Of a stretch of 64,000 nucleotides of DNA, positions 9,996 to 23,366 are shown one piece after another (position 1 is the first letter of the stretch; each line of letters begins with the position of its first letter). The DNA is taken from contig JAYKKI010000004.1 of the NCBI GenBank assembly GCA_039881145.1, forward strand, positions 48,264,001 to 48,328,000, written 5' to 3'. This DNA is from Druceiella hillmani. Lineage: Eukaryota; Arthropoda; Insecta; Lepidoptera; Hepialidae. The notes beneath the pieces are model-generated. The model made no database searches. It was not told the DNA's origin and was given only the letters and a program-made list of their open reading frames with translations. Position numbers and translations under genes: made by a program.

Positions 9996-12917
9996 AATTA
10001 AATTTTGATATGCCAGAGCATATAAATGATATGCCAGAGCATATAAAAATTGGATTATTTTCATATTTTTTCTGTTTTTTTTCCCAAATTTACTTACCAT
10101 ATTTTTATTGCCATTTTTTTATATGTATCTGTCCTATAACTTTAAGAGATTGTATCAGTAGTAATAAGTTGGCCAGATGATTGTTCATAAAATAAATAAT
10201 TAAATAAAGTTTAAAACTACAAAGACTCATTAAAATCCGTCCAGTAGGTGATGCTCGTGTAGAATTATGTGGGAATTATGGCGGTTATGGCTAATCAAAG
10301 AGGACTGTATGAAGAAATAGGATGAAAGGACATAAGCCCAAAATAAGAATTATGAATTGTGGAAAGATGTTAAGAAATAATAAATTATCGAATTCTTCAG
10401 AAAAATATGAAAGATATTAGGGTTCTTAAACATACTGTACATTATTTATACTTGGTGTGTTATATTTATAATGACTCTATGGATTAAAACCTTATAATTA
10501 GTAGGGATGTTTCCCGTGGTATAAGCTCCAAAATTAACATACACGTTGTCCATTGTGTTCTTAGGCAAATTGAGTTGCCTTGTCTTGACAAATCCTTCGT
10601 TAGGGCAGTCATTATGAAGGTAACACGTAAAGGTTTAGTTAAACCCTCACAAAATTAGAATATTATTTAGTTAATTTAACTTGTAAACACAGGACGGTAT
10701 GTGTGTGGTAGGGTAGGGTTAATTTTGATAGTAGTCTGAGTATATACAGAAAGGTAAGCGCCATTAAAGTCTTAAGTTTAAATGTTTAAAGCGAGTGAAA
10801 AAGTTAACAATGTGATGTGTGTTTTAAGCTAACAATAGTTTAAATTAACATTTTAAAAAGCTATGCATGACTGACTGTGATTGTCGCTGTTAATAAATTG
10901 TATATATAAAAGGAGGAAATAATATGAATTCTTCATATTATTTCTTCATGAATTCTTCATATTATTTTATCATGAAGTAGTATTGATGTTTCGTAAAGTT
11001 AACATCGAGTAATTAAATTCCTTCAACGTTAACTTGTAATTAAATCCAAGAGACGCTCATAATTACGAAAACTTACCAGTGCGTAAATTTGAATTTCCAG
11101 TTTAAATTTAATTAAGGTTTAATGATAAAAGAAGGAACTATTATAATATAGTGTAGTGTCTGTCCATTTGTCAGCTTGCCAATCCGTTCTTTTTTCATAA
11201 CGTCGCAATTTTCAAAGGAATCGTACTTTGTTTAAATACAGCTTCCTTTTTTTAAATTTACCTTTGGTTATTTGAGCAAATGGCATTAAATTAAGCAAAC
11301 ATCATGCCCGTTATCATAATTAAATGTCCAAAAAGATATGTTTTTTTGTTAAATAGCGACAGTAAATCTATTACTTATACAATAAGTAAATTATAATTTT
11401 TTTCATACTCATATAATTCGCACGAATTTACTTGCACAAGTATGTAACAATTTTTCCATGCAAAATCCAATTTAATGTAAAAACTTTGACTGACAATTTT
11501 ATGTCGTGGACAAAACCATTATCTCAAAATTTTAAAGTCTGCGTCAATTTTGTGTTCTATATAATAACTTTGTACGAGAAGGCGATCTCTCGTCAAAATA
11601 GGGTATGCCATTACTGCTTACTAGATTGCAGTAAGTAATAGATAAACCTGTTGTCTTGATAATAATAGCTTCGCTTTGTCATGATAAGTACATGTGTTCA
11701 TTTTATATTAGCGTTGGTCCCATTTAATTTTCCTTAACTCTTTAAAGCATAAATTAAACTTTCTGAAAATTATTCATTACAATTAGGCTTAACCACTGTT
11801 CTATAAATAAGTATATCCCACATCCTTACTTCATTATTTAATTGGTTTAATATTGATACCGTTTAATTCCTTCCCGTTGTAAAAACAGGTATTCTTTATT
11901 ATAAACGAAATTACAGAATATAAAACCTCATGTCATTTGCTTATATTTCATTGTTAAAAGTAATAGCTTTGATCCGGTTTCTTTCTTTAATATTTCTTAA
12001 CTGATTTTACGAGTGGTGGAAAATCTAAATGTCCATACCTTCGAGGCAGATTTGTTTTCAATATTTCTATTCGGAACTGGCGATGATGCAATTTCAATTA
12101 GGTCTTGTTAAAAATGCAGTTTATGATATTGTTTGCGTTTACAAACATAATTTTTTTCCACTATACCTGCTTTCTCCAAACTTTTTTTCTTTAAACTGCC
12201 ATCTTTAGTATGGATCAACTTTTTAATATTAAATAATTAGCTTAATATGTCATCGATCTCTTGAAGAATGCTTGATTTAGAGGGCGAAGTGTTCGAATAT
12301 TATATGTAATTTCGTTGGCCAAGTCGAGCTCTATGCATTTCAAAACATATTTTTCGCACTGTATATTTTCAAGGTGCAAAATATTTCTTAATCCATATTA
12401 GGACGGGCTTAATTAAATGTATCTTAACTGCTAGAAAACTATTCAAAAGTCAAATAAAATCATTGACATACTTCATTCTCAAGTCTGGAGGTTAGCATTC
12501 TGTTAACGAAATAATCTCATTATACAATTGTATTTAATCACAATAAGCAGCTTGCATTTTTTATCCATCTATCTCAATGATGTTGAAAATCATTAATATT
12601 TGATGACGTTTTAAAAAACATTAAGTACGTAATTTAGAAGATTTGAAAGCTCAATTAAATTTGTTTAGTTTGCCAGATAATGGTTTCAAAATAAATATCA
12701 CTAAAGTAATAAATAAGTCAAGAAGCAAATAATTTTCTATGTATGTTTATTAATAAGGGTTTGTTTTACAATTTAAACTTGCACCTTTATATATATAAAC
12801 GATATTCTAGTTAGTAGACAGGAGACTCACTATAGTAATTATTTGATGAGAGATAAATTTAATTCTCGTCGACAACCTGTCAGAATTTTGTGGGATTCTG
12901 CATACATCATTCCCTGT

Positions 12918-12952
12918 TGTAATCCTTTTTTGAGGTGACTGAACTCTAACGC
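12918..12952. other. 35-nt conserved block in copy B
   Basis: Exact counterpart of 3533-3567, inside a diverged context. Confidence 0.7.
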
Positions 12953-14304
12953 CTATATTACACATACAACCTCCATTTAACTACTGTCGGACTGGCGTGA
13001 TTTATTTCCTGTCTCATCCTACCGGTATTGTTATGTGAAGATTTATTTGGTAAAATTTGTGTCAAAATTTTCACATCGCAGTTATATGATATAGAAATGA
13101 ATATTAAGTCAATATTTTTTTAATGTAGAATATTGCCACATATTTCGAGACTATCTGAAATAATATCCTTTTTCTCACATTTATAGCCAATTAAAATCCC
13201 AATTAAAAGGTATATGTTTTAATAAAAGAAAAGAGATTTATAATCACAGAAAACACCTAACATTTGAGTTGCAGCAGCTTTTTACGGATGCATCTACTAT
13301 TTTTTTTTCTTTTAATAAAGTTTATTAAAAATTAAAGTTTATATAACTATAATGTTTATGTTGGCGCGAAAACATCGAGTTGTTGATGTTTTGGTTTCAA
13401 GTTTTAAATACCCACAAAATGACCATGTTATTATCTAAAACTAGAAGAATATCTCCACCTTAAAATTTTAACGTTTCTGAGGCTACTGTACGTACGTGCT
13501 TTTGCTTAAAATTTTTCATAAAACATGGCGCGAAATTATAAAATTATAAATACCCGCAACATTTTTAACAAACACCTATTCATCATATGTTATTACTTAA
13601 AACTTGAAGAGGGCCTTCAACTTAAAATTTTAATATTTCCATAGTTTCTTTTTCTTGGGCTCTTGTACGTACTTGCTGTTTGCTTGCTTTCGTTCATGCC
13701 CGTGGCGCAAATTTAACAAACATAGTTACTTTTGTCTAAAATGACACCAAAAATTGTTTAAAATATGCTTCATCAGTCAATATGGTTTCATTACTTGATG
13801 TTCACCAGCAATACGATTTAACGCAAAAATGTATTGTATTCATTTTACCATGGGGACGTTGTGTATCAAGCATGAGTTTAAAATTATTCCCGATTTTCTG
13901 ACCGAGGGGAAATATTATTGGACGTAACACTGTCTCTGTGCAATGAGTAGCAGTTAATCCATCACGTGGAAATACTACTAGAGAAGCCCATTAAAATGGT
14001 GAAATTCCGATCCAGGCTATCACGGATCCACCATTAACCAACTTATTTAGATCGGATTATAACGCTAACCGTAACGACGTTAGGCATGTGAGCATTTGTC
14101 TTTATCGTGAAGACAGACGCAATTCATTGATGAAAAGGATGCTTTTCCATTGTCTTCGACCCATTACGATCGCAAACTAACTTTAAGGATCGGGTCGGGC
14201 AATTTCCGCAGATGTCGGATTAGAAGATTTTCGCCGAGACGAATAGATCTCGGTAAACGTGTAGCTTAACTGTCTTATCATCCTTGGAGTTTACCACACG
14301 TCTG

Positions 14305-14316
14305 CGACCTTGACCT
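14305..14316 (-). promoter_or_regulatory. Conserved nuclear-receptor-like double half-site (copy B)
   Basis: Same AGGTCAAGGTCG on the minus strand as at 4874-4885, within 22 identical nt (14298-14319). Confidence 0.35.
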
Positions 14317-14880
14317 GTTGGTTTATTGTATTCATCTTATTAAATCCGTGTACAAAGCTCGGTTTACCACAGCTTAAGCTTACATCTAATATATTGGCAA
14401 CAATAACACTATAATATAAATATGCCATTGGCGATCTAAAAGTGTTCCTCAAAAATTTTGGAGATTTATCTCAATTTCAATAAGGTAATCTCTTTTATAT
14501 AAATTATTATCTACCTCCCTTGTCCTTGCTCGCAAGTCGCACTTTTTTCTAACACATGTTTTTATTAATTTGACATATGTATAACGTACTTAATGAGTAC
14601 GTCGTTGGTGGGCAACATGTCTTTCACAAGAGTAATGAGACGAACTTTTGTGAAATCGTTAAGACGACGTAAGCTTGTAATTATTTCCTATATCGAATCC
14701 AGTAAGTGTGAATCAGGATAATAAAAGAAGACATTGGGTTCAGAAAGATTATTAATAATTTTCAAAAAAAGTATTAAAATAGATTAGAATGTGGAGTAAG
14801 GAACAACTCTAGGCTACTCTGCGTTGTGAATGTTTTTCAGTTCTGTTTGCCCAACAGCCTTAGCCGTCGTCGAAGATACG

Positions 14881-16049
14881 TTAAAGCATAGTGTTTTTAT
14901 TTCCATTGACAACCTTGCATGTTAGATCCTTGACGAATAATTTGGTTCCTATTTAAGGCGTATGCCAATAAAATTATAAATTATTTTATCTATGGTCTCA
15001 CTAGCTCTTGTATGCGACTTTTTGAAGTGAAAATTTCTTTAGGCGCGTTGAGCGATTATTCGAGGATGCTATTTAATTTTAATCAATCGTTTTGGGAAAA
15101 GCATAATAGTAACGTTTAGTAATATTTACGGTAAATTCAATATATATTATAGAAATTCAATAGGTTTTATAGAAAAACCGGCTTTATTCTTTAACATTAC
15201 CATGGAGATGTAAACCAAATATTCCACCGATCTTACTTAAACTGCCGGACAATTAAATCATTACATTGGATCCCTTTATGAATAATATATAGTTATTTCT
15301 ATTATAAAAACAGGACATAAACATTTTATTATCTTCCACAACTATTACACGACAGACTGCAAACCATCATTAAAAACAAACAATAATTCAAATAGCTTGA
15401 AAAATTTCTATCATATGTCTCCTAATTAGTCAATGATGCATATTAACTAATTACGAGACATAGATAACAAGACAAATAAGACGAGCTTAGCTAAACAATA
15501 TCAAATCGGTTTTCCACTGAGATTTGGAAAAAAGGCCATATAAATAAAATGGCAAACCAACCATTTGGCAATGACTAGATTAGTACTAGTGTAAAGGTAG
15601 TGGAGTGATAGCCTCATCTCCTATGAAAACTGAACCTTTGAAATATGATGCCACAAGAAAGAAATAAAGTGTTTCGTCGTTACTGTATGCTATATCTTTG
15701 TATACGAGATAGATAGATAGTACGAGAGTAGAATCAACAAGACAGAAATATATATTTTAAGGTTGTGGTCATCATCATCTTTTCCATCCATCTATCACAA
15801 GCAGTTAAAATCAGTCTTTATTTAGAATTAAAACTTCGATAATTATTTCAATCTCGTTTATAAGATTATACTCCTCTTTCTGATTTATTTTCGAATTTTC
15901 ACTCTTTATTGAATTTCCATTTCCTTACCAAAAGAATTTTACCGATATTCTTTGACAAAATTTCTACCTTTTCGCTATAATTGATCACTTGCAGTAAATC
16001 GCGTTCGCCGGAAACATATTTTTAGGTTCAACTGCTCTTGGATAGCAGC
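14881..16049. other. AT-rich non-coding stretch
   Basis: No gene or repeat family recognised. A short GATA run (agatagatagatag) is at about 15707-15720. Confidence 0.5.
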
Positions 16050-16727
16050 CAATATATACAGATTTGCCTAATGTAGTTAATGATGTTGGATCGAATCATA
16101 TTATCACTGGCCATGTAGGATCAGTAAATTTTGCCACTAGATACAATTTTAATTAGGGTACTTGATATATACACACTTGTCTAATATAGTTAATGATGTT
16201 GGATCGAATAATATTATCGCTGGCCATGTAGGATCAGTAAATTTTGCCACTAGATAACATTTTAATTAGGGTACTTGATATCTACAGATTTGTCTAATGT
16301 AATTAATGATGTTGGATCGAATAATATTATCGCTGGCCATATAGGATCAGTAAATTTTGCCACTAGATAACATTTTAATTAGGGTACTTGATATATACAG
16401 ATTTGTCTAATGTAGTTAATGATGTTGTATCGAATCATATCATTGTTGGCCATATAGGATCAGTAAATTTTGCCACTAGATAAAATTTTAATTAGGGTAC
16501 TTGTTATATACAAATTTGTCTAATGTAATTAATGATGTTGGATCGAATAATATTATCGCTGGCCATGTAGGATCAGTAAATTTTGTCACTAGATAAAATT
16601 TTAATTAGGGTACTTGATATATACAGATTTGTCCAATGTAGTTAATGATATTGGATCGAATCATATTATCGTTGGCCATGTAGGATCAGTAAATTTTGCC
16701 ACTAGACAAAATTTTAATTAGGGTACT
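16050..16727. repeat. Tandem array, 6 units of 113 bp
   Basis: The landmark gatgttggatcgaa recurs at 16082, 16195, 16308, 16421, 16534 and 16647, exactly 113 bp apart each time. Each unit contains ggccatgtaggatcagtaa and ttttaattagggtacttg. Units differ at a few scattered positions only and there are no indels. It ends abruptly at gggtactcatcagc. No ORF runs through it. Confidence 0.95.
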
Positions 16728-17470
16728 CATCAGCATTTTCACGTTTGTCATGAAAACAAGGCAAAATATTTTATTCGAGTAATTGAAGCTCAATTAGAAA
16801 TTGTTATTAGAAATAAACTCAATAAGAAATTGTTGGATTATAAATTGTTGATAATATGTTAAAAATAATCGAAACTTAACTAAATACATATATTATGAAA
16901 ACAAATATATTAAACTTAATGTGACCCAAAAAATTGAGAAGAAACACGTTCGCGTATTTTCTTAACATATAATTTGTCGCACTGTACTGGTTCTAATCAG
17001 TAAATGCTCGCTGAGGACGAATTATTTCCACCTTATGTCTAAACGTCAGCATTTGTTTCGTCACAAATATTTTTAAAATACTCATTAATTCAGCGTTAGG
17101 GAAAAAGTTTTCTAAACAGCTTCTTTTCGTCTTTATAAATAACTGCCATTCTATACCATTTTCAACAAAACTTAATTCTCCATATATTTCATCGATTTAA
17201 CGATAGCCAGCATTCAGCGAATCTGCGCTATCGTCTGCGACAATACCTTTTTAGGGTAAACGAACTCTTCGAGATATCTTTTAGGCACAATATCATCTCA
17301 ACTTTCGTCTGAGCACAATTTGTATTTTCTTTCTCGTCCTGCTTGTGTCTGCGTGAAGATTTATTAGGTAAAACTCGTGTTGGTGTTCTCACACTATGTT
17401 CATATCGAAAGAACATTCAAAACAAATATTTTGTGTATACGATACAAACCATTTTGTATCGATCCAGTAT
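16728..17470. other. Non-coding stretch
   Basis: Nothing recognisable. Opposed short ORFs at 17228-17416 (-) and 17343-17555 (+) overlap and have no family features. Confidence 0.4.
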
Positions 17471-17970
17471 AATATCGTTCTATGTGCAATTAAGAATAAT
17501 ACGTTTTAATTTTAATTACGTAATCCTTTATAATACTGTCTCCATGCGTAACTAATTAAATGGTATGTTCTAATGTAAAGTAGCTGTTCCAGTGTTATAT
17601 TGTTTATATATTTTTATAATAATAGTACGTTCTAAATAGTTGATCCAGTGTAACACTGACTTTGTATAATATTGATATGTAATATTGATTTTCTATATAT
17701 ACTTATAATAATAATACGTTCAAAATAGCTGATCAACAATTTAAAATAATATAGGACGTTGTAATTCCAAGTAGCTGATCCAGTGTAATATTGTCTATAC
17801 GTACTTATAATAATAGTACGTTCTAATTCTATGTGGCTGGTCCTAGGTAATATTTTCTTTTGTGCAATTAATGGTAATGGTACGTGTTAATTGAAAGTGG
17901 CAGTTCCTGTGTTACATTGTCTTTCTGCACAATTAATGATAACAAGACGTACCAATTGTAAGTGAAGATA
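17471..17970. repeat. Decayed tandem array, units about 60-90 bp
   Basis: A degenerate motif (roughly acgttctaatt..aagtagctgatcc.gtgtaatattgtc....cttataataatag) recurs around 17495, 17560, 17627, 17712, 17755, 17814, 17878 and 17946. Spacing is uneven, with many substitutions and deletions. It appears much older than the arrays at 16050 and 37264. Confidence 0.65.
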
Positions 17971-20184
17971 CGAAGTTATATAAGCTTGTGAAAGTTAGTG
18001 TAAAGGTATGTATGAATAAAAGCAGAAAATTAAAACAATTAAACAATTTTTGTTAGTAGAACTTAAGGAGAAACTCACAGAAGTTAGCATAATTTACATT
18101 ATATGTGTAAAAAACACACCATTTAACTGGGAAATCACTTTTGAATTTGTATTTTTCTCCATTTTATACAATTTTCGGTAATATGCTTACTTATTTCTGT
18201 CCATCTCATATATATAAGTTTCTATACACCCTCGTAATCTCTATATCACATCACATCATACATAAAAGACTAATGCAAAATAAATCACTTGATGCATTGA
18301 TGTAAAACATTCGTATTAAATAACTTTGACATGAGAATTTACTTAGCTTCGCCGTTTTCATGTTTTTCACTTTTTTATTTGAAATTTTTCCATTCCCTCA
18401 CTACGAAAAACACCTACCGATTATTGTAAACCGCTGTTAGGGCCACCTGGGTCATTCTCGTTGCAGGTAGCACCGCTAAACTCATAAACCCATAATATTC
18501 ACGTGCAATGTATTATAAAAGTTTCAATAAAGTAATTTTATTATTCACAAAACTTTTATCATGCACTTTATGTGGAAAGAAAAATCTGAAAATTGACAAT
18601 AACCTGAATATTAAAAATATATATGGAAGTACGGACAGTAAAAATATAGCAGTATTAAAACTTGCGTAGCGTAGGCACATAGGAGCATATAAAGGTTAAA
18701 ACATTCGGAAGATTTATTTATTTTTTTTTAAATATTACAAATATTTATGATATCTTTTACCGCCTTCCACAAAACCTTTAAATTGATTCAGCCGTTTCAG
18801 CCGAGGCGTGGCTCTTTTAATTCAATGAAACTATTGATGCGGAATAGATTTGACTTTTTTAAGGTTTAATTAAAGAAAAATCATTGCGGTGCTTTAATTC
18901 TACATATACCGTGTATTATTTCTTACGACATATTTGTATAGGGGTGAACCTGCCCGTTATTATAAATAATAAAAGAAAGAAAAAAGTCAAATGACTTGAT
19001 TATACCGGCAATGAAGCTTTTGAATAAACCATCATGTCAATATCCGCAAACTTTCAGCTGAGCTTATTAGATACATTTGATTTCGAAAACGGTTTCCTGA
19101 TAGATTTTTAAATTTTATTACACCAATAATAGTACATAGCAGAATTTAATGTAATAAACGCATTGAATTGATTTTGAGCAAAACATATTTTTTTTTATTT
19201 TTAACTTTTGAAGGTAATTTATCTCAGAAACAATTTGTTTTTTGTTTGTATTCACCACAAACATTTCACCTTCATAATGCTGAGAAGATTTACCCGTGAA
19301 AATGTGTCATTAGAAAGAATACAACCTGTATTACATTATTATTAAAAACGTTACTGCACAAAAATTAAAATATAACATTATCTAGAGATATCACTTTTTA
19401 TTCTAGAGATATCACTTTTTATACCTTAACCGTATCTAGAGTGTTTCAGTATGACATTTTTATTACAAAAAGATCAATTTCTACGTTAATCAGTTATCGA
19501 AGCCCGCTACTACATCCATACACATTTTTTTATTTTCAAACGAACTCTCACAAGGACACAACTTAAGAGTGATAACTGTCGTCAGTCAGGTTTTTCCGTA
19601 CATAATTAATTCGTGGATCACGTGCGCCGGAGGCACGTTCTCACACCCAGTTGCTCTGACGACGCATTGTGACAGATGTTCATTGATTTAAATTTATCAA
19701 ACGATTGATGCGACGATATTGATATAAATTCCTTTCATCTCCATTCGGATGAATAACAAATCTCATATGACAAGAAATTATTCGGAAATATATTCAAGAA
19801 AAATATTTTTTCCCAAGCAAGTCTTCCTATCTAAGCGATTTTCCTGACTTTATAAACTTGTTTCAAATATAAAAGTTATGTTAAGTACTTAAAATATTTG
19901 TGTGCACCTTTTAAATTTCAATTATTTTCTTATTTCCCACAAACATTTACTTGGGAGCACGATTATTTGATTGTCTTCGACTTTCGAAAGAGAAATTATA
20001 GACGTGCTATTACTCCTTCACATAATTATGTTAAGGACATAAAATGCTTGAATGCTGTCAAATTTGGCTATGATATCGTTTTTAAAATAACGTTAGCAGA
20101 AATGCCATGATCCTATAAATGTTGGTGTAATTGTGTTAGTCGATTTTATTATTTGTAAAAATACATTTATGGATTTCGCATATA
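17971..20184. other. Non-coding stretch with a small hairpin and a GC-richer spot
   Basis: At 18503-18565, gtgcaatgtattataaaagt and aaaacttttatcatgcac form an imperfect hairpin around an A/T-rich loop. A 21-bp direct duplication (tctagagatatcacttttta) is at 19382-19425. A GC-richer spot at 19570-19680 holds a CACGTG E-box and the opposed words gtcgtcag / ctgacgac. The ORF at 19898-20110 is unrecognised. Confidence 0.45.
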
Positions 20185-20430
20185 ATTAGTAAGGTGTTAC
20201 GTATGTAAATGAGTTTTCCGCGTTCCGGTTTGCGCGTTGGAGTTAAATACAATTTTCCAACACGGCATCATTTTTGGGAGACTGGATATTCCATTTGAAA
20301 TTCAAATGGTGAAAATTTATAAATTTGTGGATGAAATTGTGGAGGGCGGCTCTTGAGGTATTTTCCTCTTCAAACCAATGACGAGATCTGTTGGAGGTTT
20401 TTGGATTAATATAATATTAATATAAGCCTA
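20185..20430 (+). repeat. 300-bp dispersed repeat, copy 1
   Basis: Shares with 25030-25350 and 34990-35330 the order: aaggtgttacgtatgtaaat, ggagttaaatacaatttt, ttttgggagactgg, aattcaaatggtgaaaattt, then a g-rich segment ending cttgaggtattttcctc. All three copies lie in plus orientation. Class unknown; no protein can be read. Confidence 0.65.
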
Positions 20431-20942
20431 ATTGGAGACAAAATTTGCAATATTAGTGGCAAAAATATTATGGGCCAGGAACTTCGAAAATTTTGGATGT
20501 TGCATATTTTAAATAAATGAATTGTGTCAATTCGTTTGACGATGCAAATTTTAAGGTTACTTTAATCAAAGATGACTTGTTTGACTTATTTTAGCACAAC
20601 TATGGATGGAAGTTTCATATATTACGTTGGAAATTAACATAGGTGGTCGCCTTGGATGAGAATTGTCTGAGAGATTAAAATTTCCTTTCTTTAATCTGTG
20701 GAACCGATTCTCGTCTATGTTAGGGTCAAGCACATCTTCTTCGCTCATTAAGCATATATTTCATATTCATAAATCACTATAAGCTTTCTTCGTGAATTTT
20801 TTACGCGCTAAGACTCAATTGCAGACTGAATAGAATATCAAACGATGTGCTCTTTACATACCATACAAGAAATGTTGGAGCAGTTTCTATAGAATTTCTC
20901 ATTGAAAAAAAAGAGGTGTACTTATTTATTTATTTACCAGCG
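20431..20942. other. Non-coding stretch
   Basis: No recognised gene. Minus ORF 20566-20748 (60 codons) has no family features. Confidence 0.4.

Positions 20943-21012
<70 letters not shown>
20943..21012. repeat. (TA)n microsatellite
   Basis: About 35 uninterrupted TA units. The minus ORF running through it is an artefact. Confidence 0.97.
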
Positions 21013-21014
<2 letters not shown>

Positions 21015-21377
21015 CCAGCAAACTTGCAGAGTTTGCAGAGTGCACACTCTCGCATAGAGTCAGCATTGTCCAGGCAGAGTCGGCTTCGGGTAGAACTGAC
21101 AGGCAATGGATTCTTAATGGGCTTTGCGTAGTATGTAGAAATAACGGGTAGTGTCAATATTGCTAAACTAGCAGTGGGCAAAGTTGAATTCATCCATCTA
21201 CGTGCGTAGTTTGTCTAACTTCAAGTGGGTATTAATAATATATATGTAATCAACTGAATTATAATGAATTAAAAATATAAGACATTTGTTTTGAGTTAAA
21301 CTTTTGGTGATAAAATTTAATGTCAAGCACATTAAGTTTAACTTGTTTTAGTTGTACTTATGAACAATAATTTATAT

Positions 21378-21584
21378 ACAATTAAATGAAACTACGTAAT
21401 GTAGTATTATTTCTACTTTCTTTAAGTTCTTTACCCCCCATTAGCTAGGTTTCGTTGTATTACAACATCTTCAGGTGGGCTGTTAGCAAAGAACTTAAAG
21501 AAAGTAGAAATAATACTACATCACGTAGTTTCATTTAATTGTGAATAATGAATTTCTATAAAATTAACGCCAAATATATTCAAT
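21378..21584 (+). mobile_element. Foldback element, copy 3 (one arm shortened)
   Basis: The left arm is complete up to the ggtgggctgttagcaaag centre. The right arm lacks the inner part and resumes at aaagaacttaaag. The family tail is at the right. Target-site duplication: AATAATTTATAT at 21366-21377 and AATAACTTATAT at 21582-21593 (11 of 12, overlapping the tail end). The hammerhead motif of the left arm (minus strand, about 21435-21478) is broken at the GUC/stem I side by attagc. Confidence 0.82.
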
Positions 21585-21593
21585 AACTTATAT

Positions 21594-22254
21594 TTCTAAA
21601 TGTATTGAAACAACTGTATTTTGTAATAATAGGAAAACAAACACATATTTAAGATCTTACGTAAAAATATCTTCAAAATATTAATTAAAATTGAATTCTA
21701 TGGTTTACGACTAAAACGGATGTTTTTAGTTAACAACTACGGATTAATAACAAATAAACACTTTACGAGTATAGAGAGAGCATATAAATAAAATGCTACT
21801 TTGATAGCAAACTTCTAAAACTTTGCTTCATTGCCTTCTAATATAGCATTCATTATATTTCTAGCATAACCTTTATTATAATGAATATTTGGCAATAAAA
21901 TTGTAACAAGGCTTATAATTTTTACGATTGGAAACCAATTTTACTAAGATATAATTATTATTTTTGTATTATTTTTGGTTTCCCTTGAATACTTTTCATC
22001 GCTCTATCTTTATTCAAATTCATATCCCATTGGTACAATACCCACACAATAGCTTCGAAGGTAGATTTTCCCCTTTTCCGAATCATGTATTAATAAATAT
22101 ATCGCATTTCGTACATTGAATTATTTCCCTATTGTTATTATCAAAAAACCCACCTTTTACCTTAAATTAATCCACACTATGGGTTTAATTTTTATCGAGC
22201 AGTTTTTCGATACCTGTAATCGCTGTTATACAAATGTATACATACACACACATG
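21594..22254. other. AT-rich non-coding stretch
   Basis: No gene or repeat family recognised. Confidence 0.5.

Positions 22255-22320
<66 letters not shown>
22255..22320. repeat. (TA)n microsatellite
   Basis: About 33 TA units; next to a CA-rich start (cacacacatg). Overlapping I-Y-rich ORFs on both strands are artefacts. Confidence 0.97.
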
Positions 22321-22324
<4 letters not shown>

Positions 22325-22899
22325 GTGAGCAATACTAAATGACAAATGGTGACGAGGAAGTAATGATAGTTTTTGTAAACGTAAGAGACAGAGTCCGTAG
22401 GATTTTGTCCGCAACATAATATATACAACTTCACCTATTTTCTGCGAATTCGTTCTTGAAATTACAACTGTTTAGTAAAAACACTAAAATAAAAAGTAAT
22501 TAATGATTTGATATTTTGAAGGTAAAAGAAAGCCAAGAGAAAGGTTTTTACACCTCAGAAAATTCTATATCTTGCGATATTCTTCTGTGATAAATTTTCT
22601 TCCAAATATTAGTTTGTAAAATGTTCTGCTAGTGTACAAAATTTGAAAGCATCTGTTTATTTTTCTCTAAGGAACTATATAGTAATAGAAAATGTATAAA
22701 AATACTATTACGCTCATATTATCAGCAAACATTACTTTAATGAGGAATGAAGAAAATTACTCATTTTGCACAAAGAAAAGCCAAAACATTTATCATTAAC
22801 ATCGATGTCAACTTTTTACTTATACACCAACTCTCAAAAAATATCGGACTGATACATAGCTCCAGTCAGCTTTTACCGTTTAATCACGTACAATTGAGT

Positions 22900-23030
22900 C
22901 ACATTCAGACTAGACATTTGCTCGGGTTCAATTACCCCGGTGACATATTATGACAGCCGCCGATTGGCTTGGACTAGTCAAATAAGGCCGGCGGCTGAAT
23001 TGACGGCAGCGGATTGAACAAAATTTATGA
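22900..23030. other. GC-richer islet with inverted word pair
   Basis: Stands out from the AT-rich surroundings. It contains cagccgccgattggc, with an ATTGG (CCAAT-box complement), and 25 bp later ggccggcggctg, so cagccgcc and ggcggctg face each other; gacggcagcggattg follows. No protein is recognised. Could be cis-regulatory or a transposon end. Confidence 0.35.
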
Positions 23031-23201
23031 GCGTCACATAAATAACAGTGATTTTCATCATTTTATAAATGTATTGTATTTTCATTACACTTCAGTGTTC
23101 ATTTTCTGTAAAAGGCAATAAAAAAATTGCTTTAAAATATGTGCATTGTTTAAAATGATTTAATTTAGATATTCATGAAATAATCATAATCCATTTCTAA
23201 A

Positions 23202-23203
<2 letters not shown>

Positions 23204-23270
<67 letters not shown>

Positions 23271-23278
23271 TAAATATA

Positions 23279-23362
<84 letters not shown>
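23204..23362. repeat. Long interrupted (TA)n tract and purine run
   Basis: About 160 bp of TA units with several AATA/ACATA interruptions, followed by agaaagagagagggagaga (to about 23385). Confidence 0.95.

Positions 23363-23366
<4 letters not shown>

Larger units (their letters stand above)
9998..14880 (+). repeat. 5-kb duplicated block, copy B
   Basis: Direct diverged copy of 1-5460. It lacks the foldback and SINE insertions of copy A. In compensation, a segment of about 130 bp present once in copy A (3980-4125) occurs twice in tandem (about 13425-13510 and 13565-13700). The start contains two closely spaced copies of atatgccagagcatata (10009 and 10030). The right limit is gradual. The ORF at 11432-11638 is not conserved in copy A. 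Confidence 0.85.

Noticed and set aside
20930..22434. Several I-Y-rich ORFs (also 7825-8007)
   Set aside because: They are translations of (TA)n tracts.
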